This document shows positions 47,950-58,600 of a stretch of 64,000 nucleotides of DNA, piece by piece. The DNA is taken from NCBI GenBank assembly GCA_947095585.1, contig OX352765.1, positions 28,922,254 to 28,986,253 on the forward strand, in the 5' to 3' direction. The notes under the pieces are model-generated. The model saw nothing but the letters and a program-made list of their open reading frames with translations, was not told the origin of the DNA and did no database searches. Source of the DNA: Nephrocerus scutellatus. Lineage: Eukaryota > Arthropoda > Insecta > Diptera > Pipunculidae. Numbering within the stretch: the stretch's first letter is position 1; the number at the start of each line of letters is the position of its first letter. The position numbers and the translations under genes were made by a program.

Positions 47950-48290
47950 TTGAATTTTTACACGCACAATGTCCCTCGGGAATATACTGGAATTGCATTT
48001 ATCATTCTTCTTAGAAATCTTAACCCAAAAAAGGGTTTGTTGAACGGAACTCGATTAATAGACAGGTGTCTTAATCGAAACTGTATAAAAAAAGAAATTT
48101 TCACAGGGTGTAATAAGGGGGAAGAAATTTGCATTCCAAGAATTGATTTGCAGGCAAGCAAAAGTACTTTGCCATTCAAAGAATGAAGCGTCGCTAATTT
48201 TCATTGCAATGACCATCAACAAGAATCAAGGCAGGTCTTTTGATCATGTCGGTGTATATCTATGTATCTATGTATGAGCCAGTTTTCGCT
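47950..48290 (+). mobile_element. Helitron helicase (PIF1-like) C-terminal fragment
   Basis: The open frame 47950-48186 contains HNVPREYTGIA, FIILLRNLNPKKGLLNGTRL, RNCIKKEIFTGCNKGEEICI and PRIDLQASKSTLPFKE. After a stop and a shift it continues IAMTINKNQGRSFDHVGVYL. The pair LLRNLNPxxGLxNGTRL and AMTINKxQGxxFxxVGxYL is characteristic of the last helicase motifs of Helitron RepHel proteins (an intracellular PIF1 helicase is the distant alternative). The Rep nuclease and upstream helicase motifs are absent. It is broken, so inactive. Confidence 0.88.
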
Positions 48291-48924
48291 CATGGACAGT
48301 TAGTTATATATAGCTTTAACTCGGGGAAGATATCATACAAATTTAAAATTCTTAATTAAAAATAAAAATTGTAAAGGAGATTTACTTAAGAACTCAAGTA
48401 TGTTTACAAAAAACAATGTAATTAGAGAAATCCTGAACTAAATAAATAAATGTGCCTATTTTTAAATTCTCTATATTAATGAAAATTTTAGTATAAAAAA
48501 AATAATAATTTATTTGTGTCTTTGTATTTTTGACCTAATATAAAATTTACAATACTATTTTGTTTGTTTGTGTCAATATTTAGCGAGTGCTGATCTATAA
48601 CTATAGTCTGTTGATCGTTTATAAGTTTTTTTAAAATTGTCAAAAATTTTTTCATGTTGCTTAATGCGTTGGGTTAATGTTTTACTTGTTTCAAAACATT
48701 TTTCATGTACCTACATTTTCTAATAACCTAAAGTTTACTGAATTCCACCATAAATGCTGAAATATAAAAACACATACGAAGCACTGCAAACCAACAACAA
48801 AACAACCCCAATCGTAAAGCAAGGAGCACTGCCCACAACGTACAACGCACACAGACCACAGTCATTATAGTATGAAATGATCTGATGCCGGGAAAAATAA
48901 TTGTATGGGAACCCCCCGACCACG
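48291..48924. other. AT-rich stretch with a short repeat match
   Basis: TATTTTTAAATTCTCTATAT at about 48456-48475, then TAAT, repeats the first bases of the dispersed repeat at 7386. This may mark a second copy end or insertion boundary. Nothing else was recognised. Confidence 0.4.
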
Positions 48925-49100
48925 CGGCCCGATCACACTCAAATTTCAATAGAGTGTATTGTCACCGGAAATATACATGTGTGCAAAATTTTAATAAAAT
49001 CGGGCTTTGGGAAGTTGGTTAAAAGATGATCACAAGATCTGACCAGCCAGCCAGCCAGGCCGTCCGCCTGCCACGGACACGCGAAGTTAATTTCTGAATA
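48925..49100 (-). repeat. Dispersed repeat, minus-strand copy
   Basis: Reverse-complemented, it reads TTAACTTCGCGTGTCCGTGG, (CTGG)n, GATCATCTTTTAACCAACTT, CCCGATTTTATTAAAATTTT and TATTTCCGGTGACAATACAC. It matches 7405-7590 almost along its full length. Confidence 0.8.
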
Positions 49101-49379
49101 GTCAGGAAGGTAGGATAACTATAAACAGTATATACATATAAACTAGTTTTATAATCAGTGCTGAGTAGAAAGTTTACTTATTTATTTTTTTATTTGTTAA
49201 TAGATTTTTAGTAACTACACGCTTGATTTATAAAAATGCAATTCAATTAAAAAGGAGAAAGAGGGAAAAAGGAGATAGATAGAACAATAAAGTTAAAAAA
49301 TAACATAACACAACATATTGTGGTAAAGACCTTTACATTACAAACAACAGTATTAAGAACTCATAGTTATGATTCAATA
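49101..49379. other. AT-rich spacer, nothing recognised
   Basis: No motif was seen. Confidence 0.4.
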
Positions 49380-50020
49380 GCGACAATATCAATTGAGATC
49401 AGCCATCTTTTAACCTTCTTTAAAAAAATGTAATGCTGTGAGTGGTTCTGATATCGTACGGTATTTTGTTAAAATATGTTGAAGAAACTAAGTACAAATA
49501 CAAGAAATGAGCTCTATGTGTGAAAGTGACACTTACAAAAAATTACATATATTATATATTACATACACGCAAAATAAACGCTTGAGTATCTGGTAGCAAT
49601 ATTGCCACTTCTCAAAAAGTATTCTCTAAGGACTTTAAATGGATATATGTAAGTGTCGAAGTGTTAGAATGCCAAGTTCGCAAAAAAGAGGCCAAGTGTG
49701 GGTAAGGCGGCTTTTGCCACATATAATGCGAACAATGTGTTTCAGGGCTAACAACAGCGGTTTAAATGTGTTAAGATATGCTCCGCCCCAGATTGTAATG
49801 CCATACTAAAGTTTGGAATTGGCTAAGCCCTAGTAAATCATAGTTAAAATTTTCTCACGTAACGTATATGATTTTAAGGATTGTATGTGAGCTTTCCAAT
49901 TTAAGTTCAAGTCAATAATAACTCCAAGATATTTAATAATAGGGTAGGTACCAGATAATAGGTACTCCTCCGACCTTTTTAAAACTATGCTGGTAATGCT
50001 CAACAAATTACTGACTCTCT
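49380..50020 (-). mobile_element. LINE C-terminal (thumb and tail) remnant
   Basis: The minus strand reads IIKYLGVIIDLNLNWKAHIQ, SLKSYTLREKILTMIY, GLANSKL and YGITIWGGAYLN, then PLLLALKHIVRIICGKSRLT and ILTLRHLHIS. After a shift it continues FKVLREYFLRSGNIATRYSS and HYIFLKKVKRWL. This is the post-catalytic region of a Jockey/CR1-like LINE. It is similar in arrangement to 5800-6300 (-). Frames are broken and the RT core is absent. Confidence 0.82.
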
Positions 50021-50206
50021 GCTACGTTTTTTCAACCTATTACTAGCTTGGAGAATTTTTGGGACTGAATCTTGATATCAATAAGAATAGTGTACGGCAA
50101 ATTATACTTCTCCGACCTTTTTTAAACGATGTTGGTAATGCTCAACGTATTAATGATCCTCTGCTAAGTTTTGCCAATCCATCATTACTAGCGATTGGAG
50201 AATTTT
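49963..50206. repeat. Tandem duplication, about 141-bp unit
   Basis: TACTCCTCCGACCTTTTTAA (49963) and TACTTCTCCGACCTTTTTTA (50104) start two parallel units. Both contain GGTAATGCTCAAC and end at GAGAATTTT (50051 and 50198). The units have diverged by substitutions and small indels. Confidence 0.75.
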
Positions 50207-50529
50207 CGAAAGAGTGAACATTTTCCTATATTTCCTAATTCATAAGCCGTCATCCTGCAATATGTTCTGTAAACAAAACGTCCACTGGATGCTCTGTGGT
50301 TTCTTCCAATGGAAAATATATACTTCTTCTTCTTTTATTAACAATAATTTTATTTTCTTCATGGCGATTCTCCTAAAATGCTCCATTCAATATTATTTAA
50401 AAATGATAGTCAACTATATGATTATACATTCAAGTAAAACTTAAAACTCCCTGCTGCAATGCGGTGGTATATTCTATTTATAAAGTATATATGTACTATA
50501 AATACGTTAAGGTTCTACTTAAACTATAA
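50207..50529. other. AT-rich spacer
   Basis: The open frame 50214-50444 (+) is hydrophobic and AT-driven. No support for a gene. Confidence 0.4.
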
Positions 50530-50719
50530 AGGGTGGCTGAGACCAAGTGTTACCAAATGAAAACGCTGTAATTTTTTTAATTTTGATTATTTTTTATTGA
50601 AATTTCGTGGAATATGTTGAAAACATATTACATTTTATGAAAAACATGTTACTGCTCGATATGGCTCTGACTATTTGATTCAGTATTCCATAGAAAGCAT
50701 TGCATGCTGACCGAACGTG
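50530..50719 (+). repeat. Left inverted arm of the DD37D element
   Basis: Pairs with 51244-51442. It lacks a 9-bp ACCTCCTTT segment present in the right arm, which damages the C-terminal codons of the main transposase frame. Confidence 0.92.
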
Positions 50720-51259
50720 GGCTTGCGGAATTTTATTCCATTCTCGAACAAGAGCTGACTTCAATGCATCAACACTTTCGTATTTTTTAGTGGACACCTT
50801 ACTCTCCAAAATGGACCATATGGAGAAATCCATGGGATTCAAGTCTGGTGAATATGGTGGCCATTCTTTCGACGAAATCAGCCGCGAAACGCAATTTTGT
50901 AAAAATTGCTGTGTCGCTCGAGCTTTGTGTGACGGTGCCGAGTCCTGTTGGAATGTCCAACGGTTCGTACCAAAGTGTTTACGTGCCCAAGGTAGCAAAG
51001 CATCGTTTAGGATCTTTTGGTTTACCTTGACTCCATGTTCGATGAAAACCAGAGGAGTGCGTCCATCTGCAGTCACTGCAGCCCAAACCATAACATAAGC
51101 TGGTGATTGCTTGCGCATGGCAACTCTTGTATCCAAATTATCGTTGGACTTGTGCTCTAACCAAACACGATCATTTTGTTTATTCACATACTGTTGAATG
51201 GTGAAAATTTTCTCATCAGAAAAGACAATTTTTGGAATCTCATCACGTTCGGTCAGCAT
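50594..51259 (-). pseudogene. DD37D transposase, N-terminally truncated
   Basis: The open frame of about 221 codons is the longest in the window. It holds the DDE/D catalytic domain: IPKIVFSDEKIFTIQQ (first Asp), VMVWAAVTADGRTPLVFIE, WTFQQDSAPSHKARATQQFL (second Asp), then EWPPYSPDLNPMDFSIW. Counting from the QQD Asp to the NPMD Asp gives 37 intervening residues, the DD37D spacing of maT-like elements. The helix-turn-helix N-terminal half is missing; the frame opens inside the inverted arm. The tail NQIVRAISSSNMFFIKC is altered by the 9-bp deletion. The protein is probably unable to bind DNA. Confidence 0.92.
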
Positions 51260-51442
51260 GCAATGCTTTCTATGAAAGACTGAATCAAATAATCAGAGCC
51301 AAAGGAGGTCATATCGAGCAGTAACATGTTTTTCATAAAATGTAATATGTTTTCAACATATTCCACGAAATTTCAATAAAAAATAAACAAAATTAAAAAA
51401 ATTACAGCGTTTTCATTTGGTAACACTTGGTCTCAGCAACCC
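51244..51442 (-). repeat. Right inverted arm of the DD37D element, with a second transposase tail
   Basis: On the plus strand this arm encodes CNAFYERLNQIIRAKGGHIE, then Q-stop (51261-51323). That looks like the proper C-terminus of the same transposase family, in the opposite orientation to the main frame. Confidence 0.92.
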
Positions 51443-51629
51443 GTATTTAGTAATTATAAATTGTTGTACCTGTGACACTTACACATTATTATTATTTTTT
51501 GTATATATAAATATTATACTCGTGAGTTATTTGTTGATGAGTATCCAATACATTTTTATTGAGGCCAATTATAAAGTTACAATTTATATCAAAACTATTT
51601 GACTCAATGTCAAAGAAAAAAGTTTCTTT

Positions 51630-51850
51630 CATCTACTTTGCACTTTATGATAACAGACGTTGCCCGACTGCCCCCCCCTCCTCTCTCTTGACCCCACCAA
51701 AATAACCAACCCTGACCAGCACCAACTTACCCCTTCACCATAATTGCCCACACCACTAAGTTCCCCATACCAGTCCACTGAACTGTAGACTATAACCTCC
51801 GGAGCAAAAAACCCTGTACAATGGTGAAAACCTGATCGGTCCAGCAATTT
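51630..51850 (-). repeat. Dispersed repeat, C-rich on plus strand
   Basis: CCCGACTGCCCCCCCCTCCT and the following AC-rich text, with CCTGATCGGTCCAGCAATTT at the end, read on the minus strand like the G/T-rich body of the repeat at 22410-22690. Moderate similarity only. Confidence 0.35.
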
Positions 51851-53934
51851 CGATGATTACCTCCTACATTCTAAATACAAACTTTACCACTTTTCAAAGC
51901 TTTTTACTTTAGAAAGACATTGATATAATAACTATTTTTATGTTGTGTAATATAAACCAGCTTTTTCAGGCTCGTTTAAAATCAAATTTTATATCTTCTT
52001 CCAAACATTTAAGAACAAAAGTAGTTTTATCTCTGAAGCTAGTTTATTATGGATAGATCCTAATCCTAATATAGGTAGGTATAACAGGACGGTTCAGAAC
52101 AACTCGTGTATACAAAATAAAGAAATATTCCATTACGCTGAAATGCAAATGCTAATGGGAATTAATAATCACATTGTCTGCGACAAAAAAAAAACTGGGT
52201 GTCATACTTATCTAATGCTCCACCACTTTTTCTAGCAATTAAGTTCACGGTTAAAAGAGCAGAATATCTATGCGTGCAGTTAATTTTGTTTGCTGATCTT
52301 AGCATTCAAATTTTAATTTATTGGCAATAACGTATTATTTCATTGGCATTTTATTTGTTATAACACTCATATTTACATATAATATATTTACAAGTATGTA
52401 TAGAATAAAATTACAGTCGTAGATACCCATACGAGTTGCGAGTATGCCACTGCAATGACTGCATTAAAGAGGAAAAGAGCTATGGTGGTTGAAATACCTA
52501 ACTCGTTTAAAATGTACGACACTTGTCTGTACGAATTTTGCTCTGCTCTAGAAAACTGCCTGCCATGCAAATCAATTTGTTAATAAGCGTCCTATACTAA
52601 GTAACTGGGTATAAACTTTTCAACTTAGTAGTTGATGTGTTATTAGTTGTTGCTATATTATCTTTATGTATAGCTATATAGCCATGATATCAGTCAAGCA
52701 ATTACTTCGTTTTCCCTTTCCTTCGTTTGGTCTCTCGCTCTGACACTTTCTAAACGTGCATCCAGACGCAATCGTTTTCTCATTGGTCAATAGAAGCTCG
52801 CTAGGGTATACCATACAAACTTATATCGTATAGGCCACTCCTACTTTCACTTGGTTGTGCATATAGCTACATGGGTAGGCAAGTGTGAAGCGTTGTGTTT
52901 CAGTATTTTTTAGCATTTCTGGGTATTTACTTTTCTGTTTATTTTACAAACACCTACCTTAACCTACAGTATGGAGCTAATTTATATTAAATTCTGAATG
53001 GAAATGACTTAAACGCTCGCTGTCTAAATCAGGCGTTTCGATCAAATTTTTGTAATGGCTTTATCGCGTGTTCGTAAATGTGTTCAATATGTATATAGAT
53101 ATGAATATGTATTGTATAGAAGATAATTTTGTAGTCATGTTTATGAATTTATAATATTTTTGTTTTATGGGCTATGCTGTAGCATTGGACATTTTTAATA
53201 TTTATATACCTTTTAGGTAGTTTTGATGCATGTCAAGAGTTAAGCTGGTTGATGGCTTTTAGTTTCAGTGTGAATGTTCTGTGGAAAATTGGTTAAAGTA
53301 CGGTATAGCTCCCACTACCACATTGCCTCGACCCGAGGATGGTGTGATCGCCAACCCCACTGACAAATGTGCTTTTATTAATCAGATTTTCTTAACAACT
53401 GTTATTAGGAAACGTTAATTTGAAAAAAAAGAAAAGAAAAAGAAATGCAATGCCACATAGATAAAATTTAGTTCAGAAACAACTTTAGTTGATGCAATGT
53501 TTTTTTTTTATTTTTATTTTATTACCTACAATTAATTGATCTAAGTACTTTTTTAAATTCTATAAATTTACTTATTCGCGCCCTAATGTATTTGTTCGTT
53601 TGTGGTTTATGGCTTGTGACTTGTCTCAATTAATCTCAATTTTTTACCTCACTTCCTAAAGCCAGAGCTAATATGATATACAGATGACGCAAGCTTGTGC
53701 ATTGAATTGAGGCAAAACCAATTTCATTGAGCGGCCACATTTGGCCGCTTGACCATCTTCGAAGGTTTGAATTCAACATCAAATATATTTTCGAATTATT
53801 TGTAATTGATACTTTTGAAAGATATTTGCTGTGTTCCATAAAGAAGAACAAGTGTACTTGAGTGTCGATGTTATATGGCGGGACTCATAGTTTCGAAGTT
53901 GAAGTAAAATAGACATGAAGAAGAATAAGTGTAC
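51851..53934. other. AT-rich stretch, no recognised gene
   Basis: The minus frame 52388-52570 has a hydrophobic second half (TTIALFLFNAVIAVAYSQLV) but no ATG in frame. I could not support it as a gene. 52700-52880 is less AT-rich and unassigned. GGTTTATGGCTTGTGACTTG near 53602 and CTCACTTCCTAAAG near 53648 weakly recall the 7386 repeat family. Confidence 0.4.
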
Positions 53935-54869
53935 TCGAGTGTAGATTGTTTTTCTACAATTTGCGCACGCGTAAAGGGGTTCGCACCCTTATAATGCTCA
54001 GCTATATGCTTGACACAGCGTTGCATTGAACGGGGGAGAAAAGGAGAGATGCCTATGAGCTTGTGCTTTGAATGCGTGTGGATCATAGCGATGTGGAAAG
54101 ATAGAGCTTGCAAAAGCATTCCACACACGTGTTGTACTACGGCTGAAGAACGATTCTTTGAACTTAACTGTACATCCGAATATGGGCTTGAGGGTGAACT
54201 GATGAGCATTTAGAACGCCACGAGTATTGCGGTTGAATTTAGGGAGAGGTGGCATGCAAATGACCACCGCTGGTGGAAGAAGTGAAAGAGTGACAAGCAG
54301 GAAACGTTCCTGCGTTGTTAAAGCGAATCGCTATGTTTACTTTACCGATTAGTCTTATCGCATGATTTTGTATTGTATCTAGTTGATGCAAGGTGGTTTT
54401 AGGCGCACTAGACCAGATATGAAAATAATACTCATTTAGGGCGAATAAAATCCTGCAGATAGTAGGCTGATCAGAGACAGTGAAATGTTTCTTGCACCGA
54501 AAAACCTAAACATATCGCAACATTTTTGGCGACAGTGAATTCCAACGAAGCTTTTGTCATTAAAGCACATACCAAGATTTGTGAGTTTTTCAGTTTCGAT
54601 CGATGCAAGTGTCATGGATAATGGAATTGGATTTAAGATTCGCTAAGACAACAGAAGACAGCATTGGGTTTTGGAAGCGTTTAATACAACTCGATTATCT
54701 TCTCCCCATTTAATTATGCTGTCTAGGTCAGAATTCAACGTGCTTAACATATGAAGTTGTTTGAGTTCCACATGAGAAGTGGAGGGACGTTCCTCTAACC
54801 TAATATGAGAAGCTTAGAGTGCTGTCGTCAGAAAACATGTGAATTGGATTAGAAGTAACAAATAAGATA

Positions 54870-55790
54870 GGGGAGACCGGGGATAGTTGGCCCCAGGGGC
54901 AAGTAGACTCACCGCCAATAACTTCAAAACAAAACAATTTCTTTCATGTTAGTTCTTGTTGTTACATCGAGCACAGCTACCTGCTCACTCTCCCATTGTC
55001 TTTCGTCAGAGTCAGACGTCGTTCGAGATTTATTGCGAAAAAACAGATTTTTGCCTTCGTGAGTAATTTTTTTGTTTTCTTTTCGTTTTCTTTTTTCGCA
55101 GCGGTTTTTGTGTTTAAGTCAAATTTTTTTTAGGATAGAGAGCGAGTGCATATTCGTGATCATCGCAGCTGGTAGCTTTTTGTTGTTTTTATTTCCTACT
55201 ACCGAAAAAAAAATCATTGAGTGCCGACAGGCCTATCGGGGTAAATTGACTTTTTTTTCGGGGTAAGTTGACTCTAGGAAAATGAGAACATATGTTAAGA
55301 AAATCTCAAGAGGCGCAACCGAACAAACTGTTTTGGAGCGTACATGCCAGCTTATACTTGGAAAAGAAAAAAGTATAGTATATACAAAACCATGCAAAGA
55401 TATGTTAAAAAATTTAAGCAGAAAAAGTTGGAACATCCTTCCACCCCTATTGCTGAGCTCTCTTGAAACTCTTTATTTTTAGTTTTTGTTTCAAATAAAA
55501 TTGATTTGTTATTCTATTTTTTATAGTTTTATTATCAAAAAGGTGACAATAAAAATAGAGTCAACTGACCCCATACCTTTAGCCAACTTACCCAGGTTCT
55601 GGGGTTATTTGACTCATTTGAGGTCGTTGTGTAAAATAAAGAAAATAGGGTCTTAAAATTAGCTAATTTTAGAAGACATATTTTTTTATAAAGCGAAAAA
55701 TATGTTTTATAAAAAGGCATTTGGTTCGTTTTGATATCTTTCTTAGTTTTTTAAAAAAAAAAACAGATAAGCAAATTTCCCGGTCTCCCC
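54870..55790 (+). mobile_element. Pogo/Tigger-like miniature transposon (921 bp) with TA target duplication
   Basis: GGGGAGACCGGG at 54870-54881 is mirrored by CCCGGTCTCCCC at 55779-55790, with TA on both sides (54868-54869 and 55791-55792). Sub-terminal repeats of GGGG(T/C)AAGT(T)GACT type occur in both orientations (54896, 55239, 55259, 55558, 55586). Removing the element and one TA rejoins the Jockey reading frame. The only protein trace is a pipsqueak-type HTH remnant at 55282-55436. The catalytic domain is deleted, so it needs a transposase in trans. Confidence 0.9.
55282..55482 (+). pseudogene. Pipsqueak-type HTH remnant of a pogo/Tigger transposase
   Basis: The frame opens MRTYVKKISRGATEQTVLER, then TCQLILGKEKSI. 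A second frame gives MQRYVKKFKQKKLEHPSTP. Together these look like the start and end of a psq helix-turn-helix domain (x-YVKK-x-RG, KEKSI, then YxKK), with the recognition-helix region deleted between them. DDE_1 catalytic residues are absent. The first-frame stop is at 55480-55482. The family call is from motif memory, not a search. Confidence 0.6.
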
Positions 55791-56060
55791 TATCATTAAT
55801 AAAAACGAGAAAGATTGTCGGAGATAAAACAGAGCCCTGGGGAACGCCAGCATTTAAGTGATATGCTTTAAATTTGAAACCGTTCAATGGAACTTGAATT
55901 GAGCGGTCCAAAAGATAGTTTCCAATGCAATGAAGCAGTTTATCAGCGACTCCATAAGAACGCACTTTGGACAAAAGAGCTTGATACCATACTCTGTTAA
56001 ATGCCTTAGAAATATCGAGTGCAACAGCTTTGCTTTCACAAAATTGATGAAAAGACCGGC

Positions 56061-57489
56061 TCTACTGGTGGATATACCATCAAATCAGCAGTAGGACGTT
56101 ACCCATTATGGAAGTAAACAGAAATAATGTTACTGAAATTTTCCAAAAATTAAGAACATACAAATTTGCACCATATGTAACCATAATACTAATCTATATG
56201 TTCTCACAATTATTTTTTCAATTTAATTATATTCTAAGATTGGTTTTAATTGAATTGAATTATCTGCGCCAGCACTCAATTTATTAAGTACTTTGTTTCA
56301 TCCGTAAAATCAACAATGGTTGTAAGAAGCCTAAACTCCTGATGCACATTTATTTTATTCCAGCACCTGATGAAGATGCTGATGCTACTGATGATGATGA
56401 TTAATCGATCTGTCGGATGACTTTTTTTATTTTGATATGTATCGCCGATTTTGTGTACCTTTTGTTGTTGTTTGCTATTATGGTCTTCCGTTCTTTCAGA
56501 ACGAACAAGATCGTATTCTGATTTCTGCAGAATAATATGTCGTTTCTTCACCTGTGGAAGAAGTCCACATGGGATTTCTTGATTGATTTTTTGTGTGGTT
56601 TTCTGATGAGTATCCTTTGGAAAGGAGATGTGTATGTTTTGATTTGGTTGCACAATTTTGATTGAAATGGTACAGTTCGAGATTTTTTAGTATTTGTGAT
56701 TTACTATTCGGTTGTTATTCTGAGAATGATGTGTCACCTCAACTTAACAAATATCGACAATGTGTGGCCAACATTAAAAAATATTGACTCTTTTGGGAAT
56801 TGTTGGCGTATTAAATTAATTTGTTCTGGAAACCTCACAGGTTGATTTCTTCTTAGTATTAAGAGTTTTATGATTTAAGATTAAAATTGAAAGGTTTTTA
56901 GAAGCATTTTGTTTTGTTGATTAAGTAAATGCTATTCATATCTGTTTGATTGGATTTTAAGATTCAAGCAAAAACCATGAAATATTTGGATTGGAATGTT
57001 AATAACAATGCAATAATTAAATTATTTTTCTCTCGATTTCGATAAATTTTTACTGAAAAGACCACGATTGCCGTATCATCAGCACGAATTATTGGAAAAA
57101 ATCAAAAACAAAGGCACTATAGCATAAATATACATATTTGCTATAAACCACAATATATCAAACAGAGATATTAGAGATTAGCTGAAGAAATTCACAAAAC
57201 ATTCTGACAAAGTGGATAGACAAAACTATTGCTGCTATGATCTATAATGTGCATGTGTGTGCCTGGCAAACCGAATGCTTTCGGAAAAAGTTGAAAAAAA
57301 ATTATCATCAAACGAAATGGCATAGTACAAATTGGGTTCAGCGCACGAGTAAATTGGACGGAAAGCCGGAAATATTGCATTTGATGTTAGTTATCATATA
57401 TTGATCGTAAACTTGACATATCCCTAAAGAAAACAGTCCAGATGCGTCAAATTACAGGCCAATTGACTGGTCTATTTATGAATCTTGTT
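56061..57489. other. No recognised gene; 125-codon minus frame
   Basis: The minus frame 56276-56653 is polar and Lys/Gln-rich (EDHNSKQQQKVHKIGDTYQ). It contains a CAG/GTGAAG donor-like junction near 56550 and a (GAT)n tract. It could be untranslated leader or chance. No family recognised. Confidence 0.3.
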
Positions 57490-58600
57490 CTCTTTACTGC
57501 AACGCATTTGAGCTGCCTCGAATTCCATTGTTCCCCACTCTCAGTGGTGAATGGAGTATACATCGCTAATGACCACCATACAGCGGTGATAGTATGCACC
57601 CCTGACTTACTCCACTTTGGACTTCAAATTACTCGGATACCTTACCGTTGGGTAGGACGTGACATTTACTTCCTTCGAATGTAGCTTTGAAAATAGCTAT
57701 AAGTTTTTCTGTTTCCACAGTCCATCAAATTTCCCTTTTTTGGAACTACGTTACACTTTCTTCTTTTTGACGCGATATTGGGCTTCTAGCTCGGTACTCT
57801 CTACTGCTGAGGGCTCTGCAATTCGAGCTTTGATTGCTTTACGCTCATAGATCCGTCTCTAGGAGTCTGCCGATAACAATTTGCGGTGTTTGTTACAAAA
57901 ACCTTTTTCACGTTCTCCTGCGGTATGCTGTTGATTATTTCTGCTTCTAAGGCAAGATGTTCCCTGTATTGTTGATGCACTTCGGGTTCCCTTATCAGTA
58001 TTGAACCTGGTAATGATGAGCATGTTTGAGCGGTTCCTATTGACGGAGGCAGTGCGAAGGCGTACAAAAAGCTAACATAAGATGATGATCTCGCTCTTGT
58101 CCGATATCGGCTCCACTTCTGTCACAGACGTCTAAAAGGTAATTTCTGAAGCGGCGCCTGATCTCAATATAATCAATCTGGTTGGATGTTCGCTGTCTGT
58201 TAGTTGAGACCCAACTGATTTTGTGGCAAGTGTTATTCTGAAAGAGCAATGACTAGGCGATTGGTATTACAGAAGTCCACATAACGATCTCCGTTATCGT
58301 TCGATTCGGTGAAGACCGTGAACTCCCGTCACTTGCTTAAGCATAGTATTGTCGCTTCCTACCTTGGCGTTGAAGTCGCCATTGGGCGTTTGGTTATACA
58401 CGAAGCCAAAATGACTATAAAAATTATCCTTTTCGTCCTCAGTCGTGGTTTTGATCGGAGCAAAACACCGTATGATAGTAATTTGTCTTACTCTACTCTG
58501 GAATCTAGCCCCGTCAGTATCCGGTCACTGTGTGGTTTCCAGGACATAAGGTTATTTCATGTTACCACGTGGAGGTGGAAGTAGGACTTACTAACAGAGC
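57490..58600 (-). mobile_element. RTE-like LINE remnant, endonuclease and RT palm
   Basis: The minus strand reads RVRQITIIRCFAPIKTTTED, EKDNFYSHFGFV, GDFNAKVGSDNTMLKQVTGV, HGLHRI, then frame 58037-58249 with ISWVSTNRQRTSNQIDYIEI and LLDVCDRSGADIGQERDHHL. The SNQIDYI and RDHHL motifs are the catalytic end of the AP-endonuclease. Frame 57801-58067 continues the linker, and below it FKATFEGSKCHVLPNGKVSE and GVSQGCILSPL are the RT palm. It breaks off before the YADD box. Multiple shifts make it inactive. Confidence 0.88.

Larger units (their letters stand above)
50530..51442 (-). mobile_element. DD37D (maT-like) transposon rearranged into a palindromic form
   Basis: The outer ends read GGGTGGCTGAGACCAAGTGT (left) and, reverse-complemented, GGGTTGCTGAGACCAAGTGT (right). 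The inverted arms (50530-50719 and 51244-51442) are about 190 bp and nearly identical apart from a 9-bp gap. The arms are not just TIRs: each contains the transposase C-terminus. The 5' half of the gene is absent, and an inverted second copy of the 3' end takes its place. TA dinucleotides lie a few bases outside both ends (50526 and 51444), fitting a TA target. Confidence 0.9.
53935..56060 (-). mobile_element. Jockey-family LINE, RT to 3' end, split by a pogo-like element
   Basis: The minus strand gives HQFCESKAVALDISKAFNRV, VRSYGVADKLLHCIGNYLLD, HLNAGVPQGSVLSPTIFLVF, IND, then the insertion 54870-55790, then ILFVTSNPIHMFSDDSTL (with the catalytic FSDD box intact). Further on are LNSDLDSIIKWGEDNRVVLN and TNLGMCFNDKSF. 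The C-terminal frame (53998-54267) has PPLPKFNRNTRGVLNAHQFT and HRHLSFSPPF. The 3' end is ATTATAAGGGTGCGAACCCC, TTTACGCGTGCGC and a short A-run. It is the most complete Jockey copy here; the 5' ORF1/endonuclease is absent. Confidence 0.93.

Noticed and set aside
50700..51098. 132-codon plus-strand open frame
   Set aside because: It is the antisense shadow of the DD37D transposase, whose catalytic motifs are clear on minus.
52388..52570. Hydrophobic minus-strand frame as a small membrane protein
   Set aside because: No in-frame ATG, preceded by a stop, no acceptor or family resemblance.
56276..56653. 125-codon minus-strand frame as a host gene
   Set aside because: Low-complexity, Lys/Gln/Ile-rich, no domain. 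The donor-like CAG/GTGAAG within it argues against one continuous exon.
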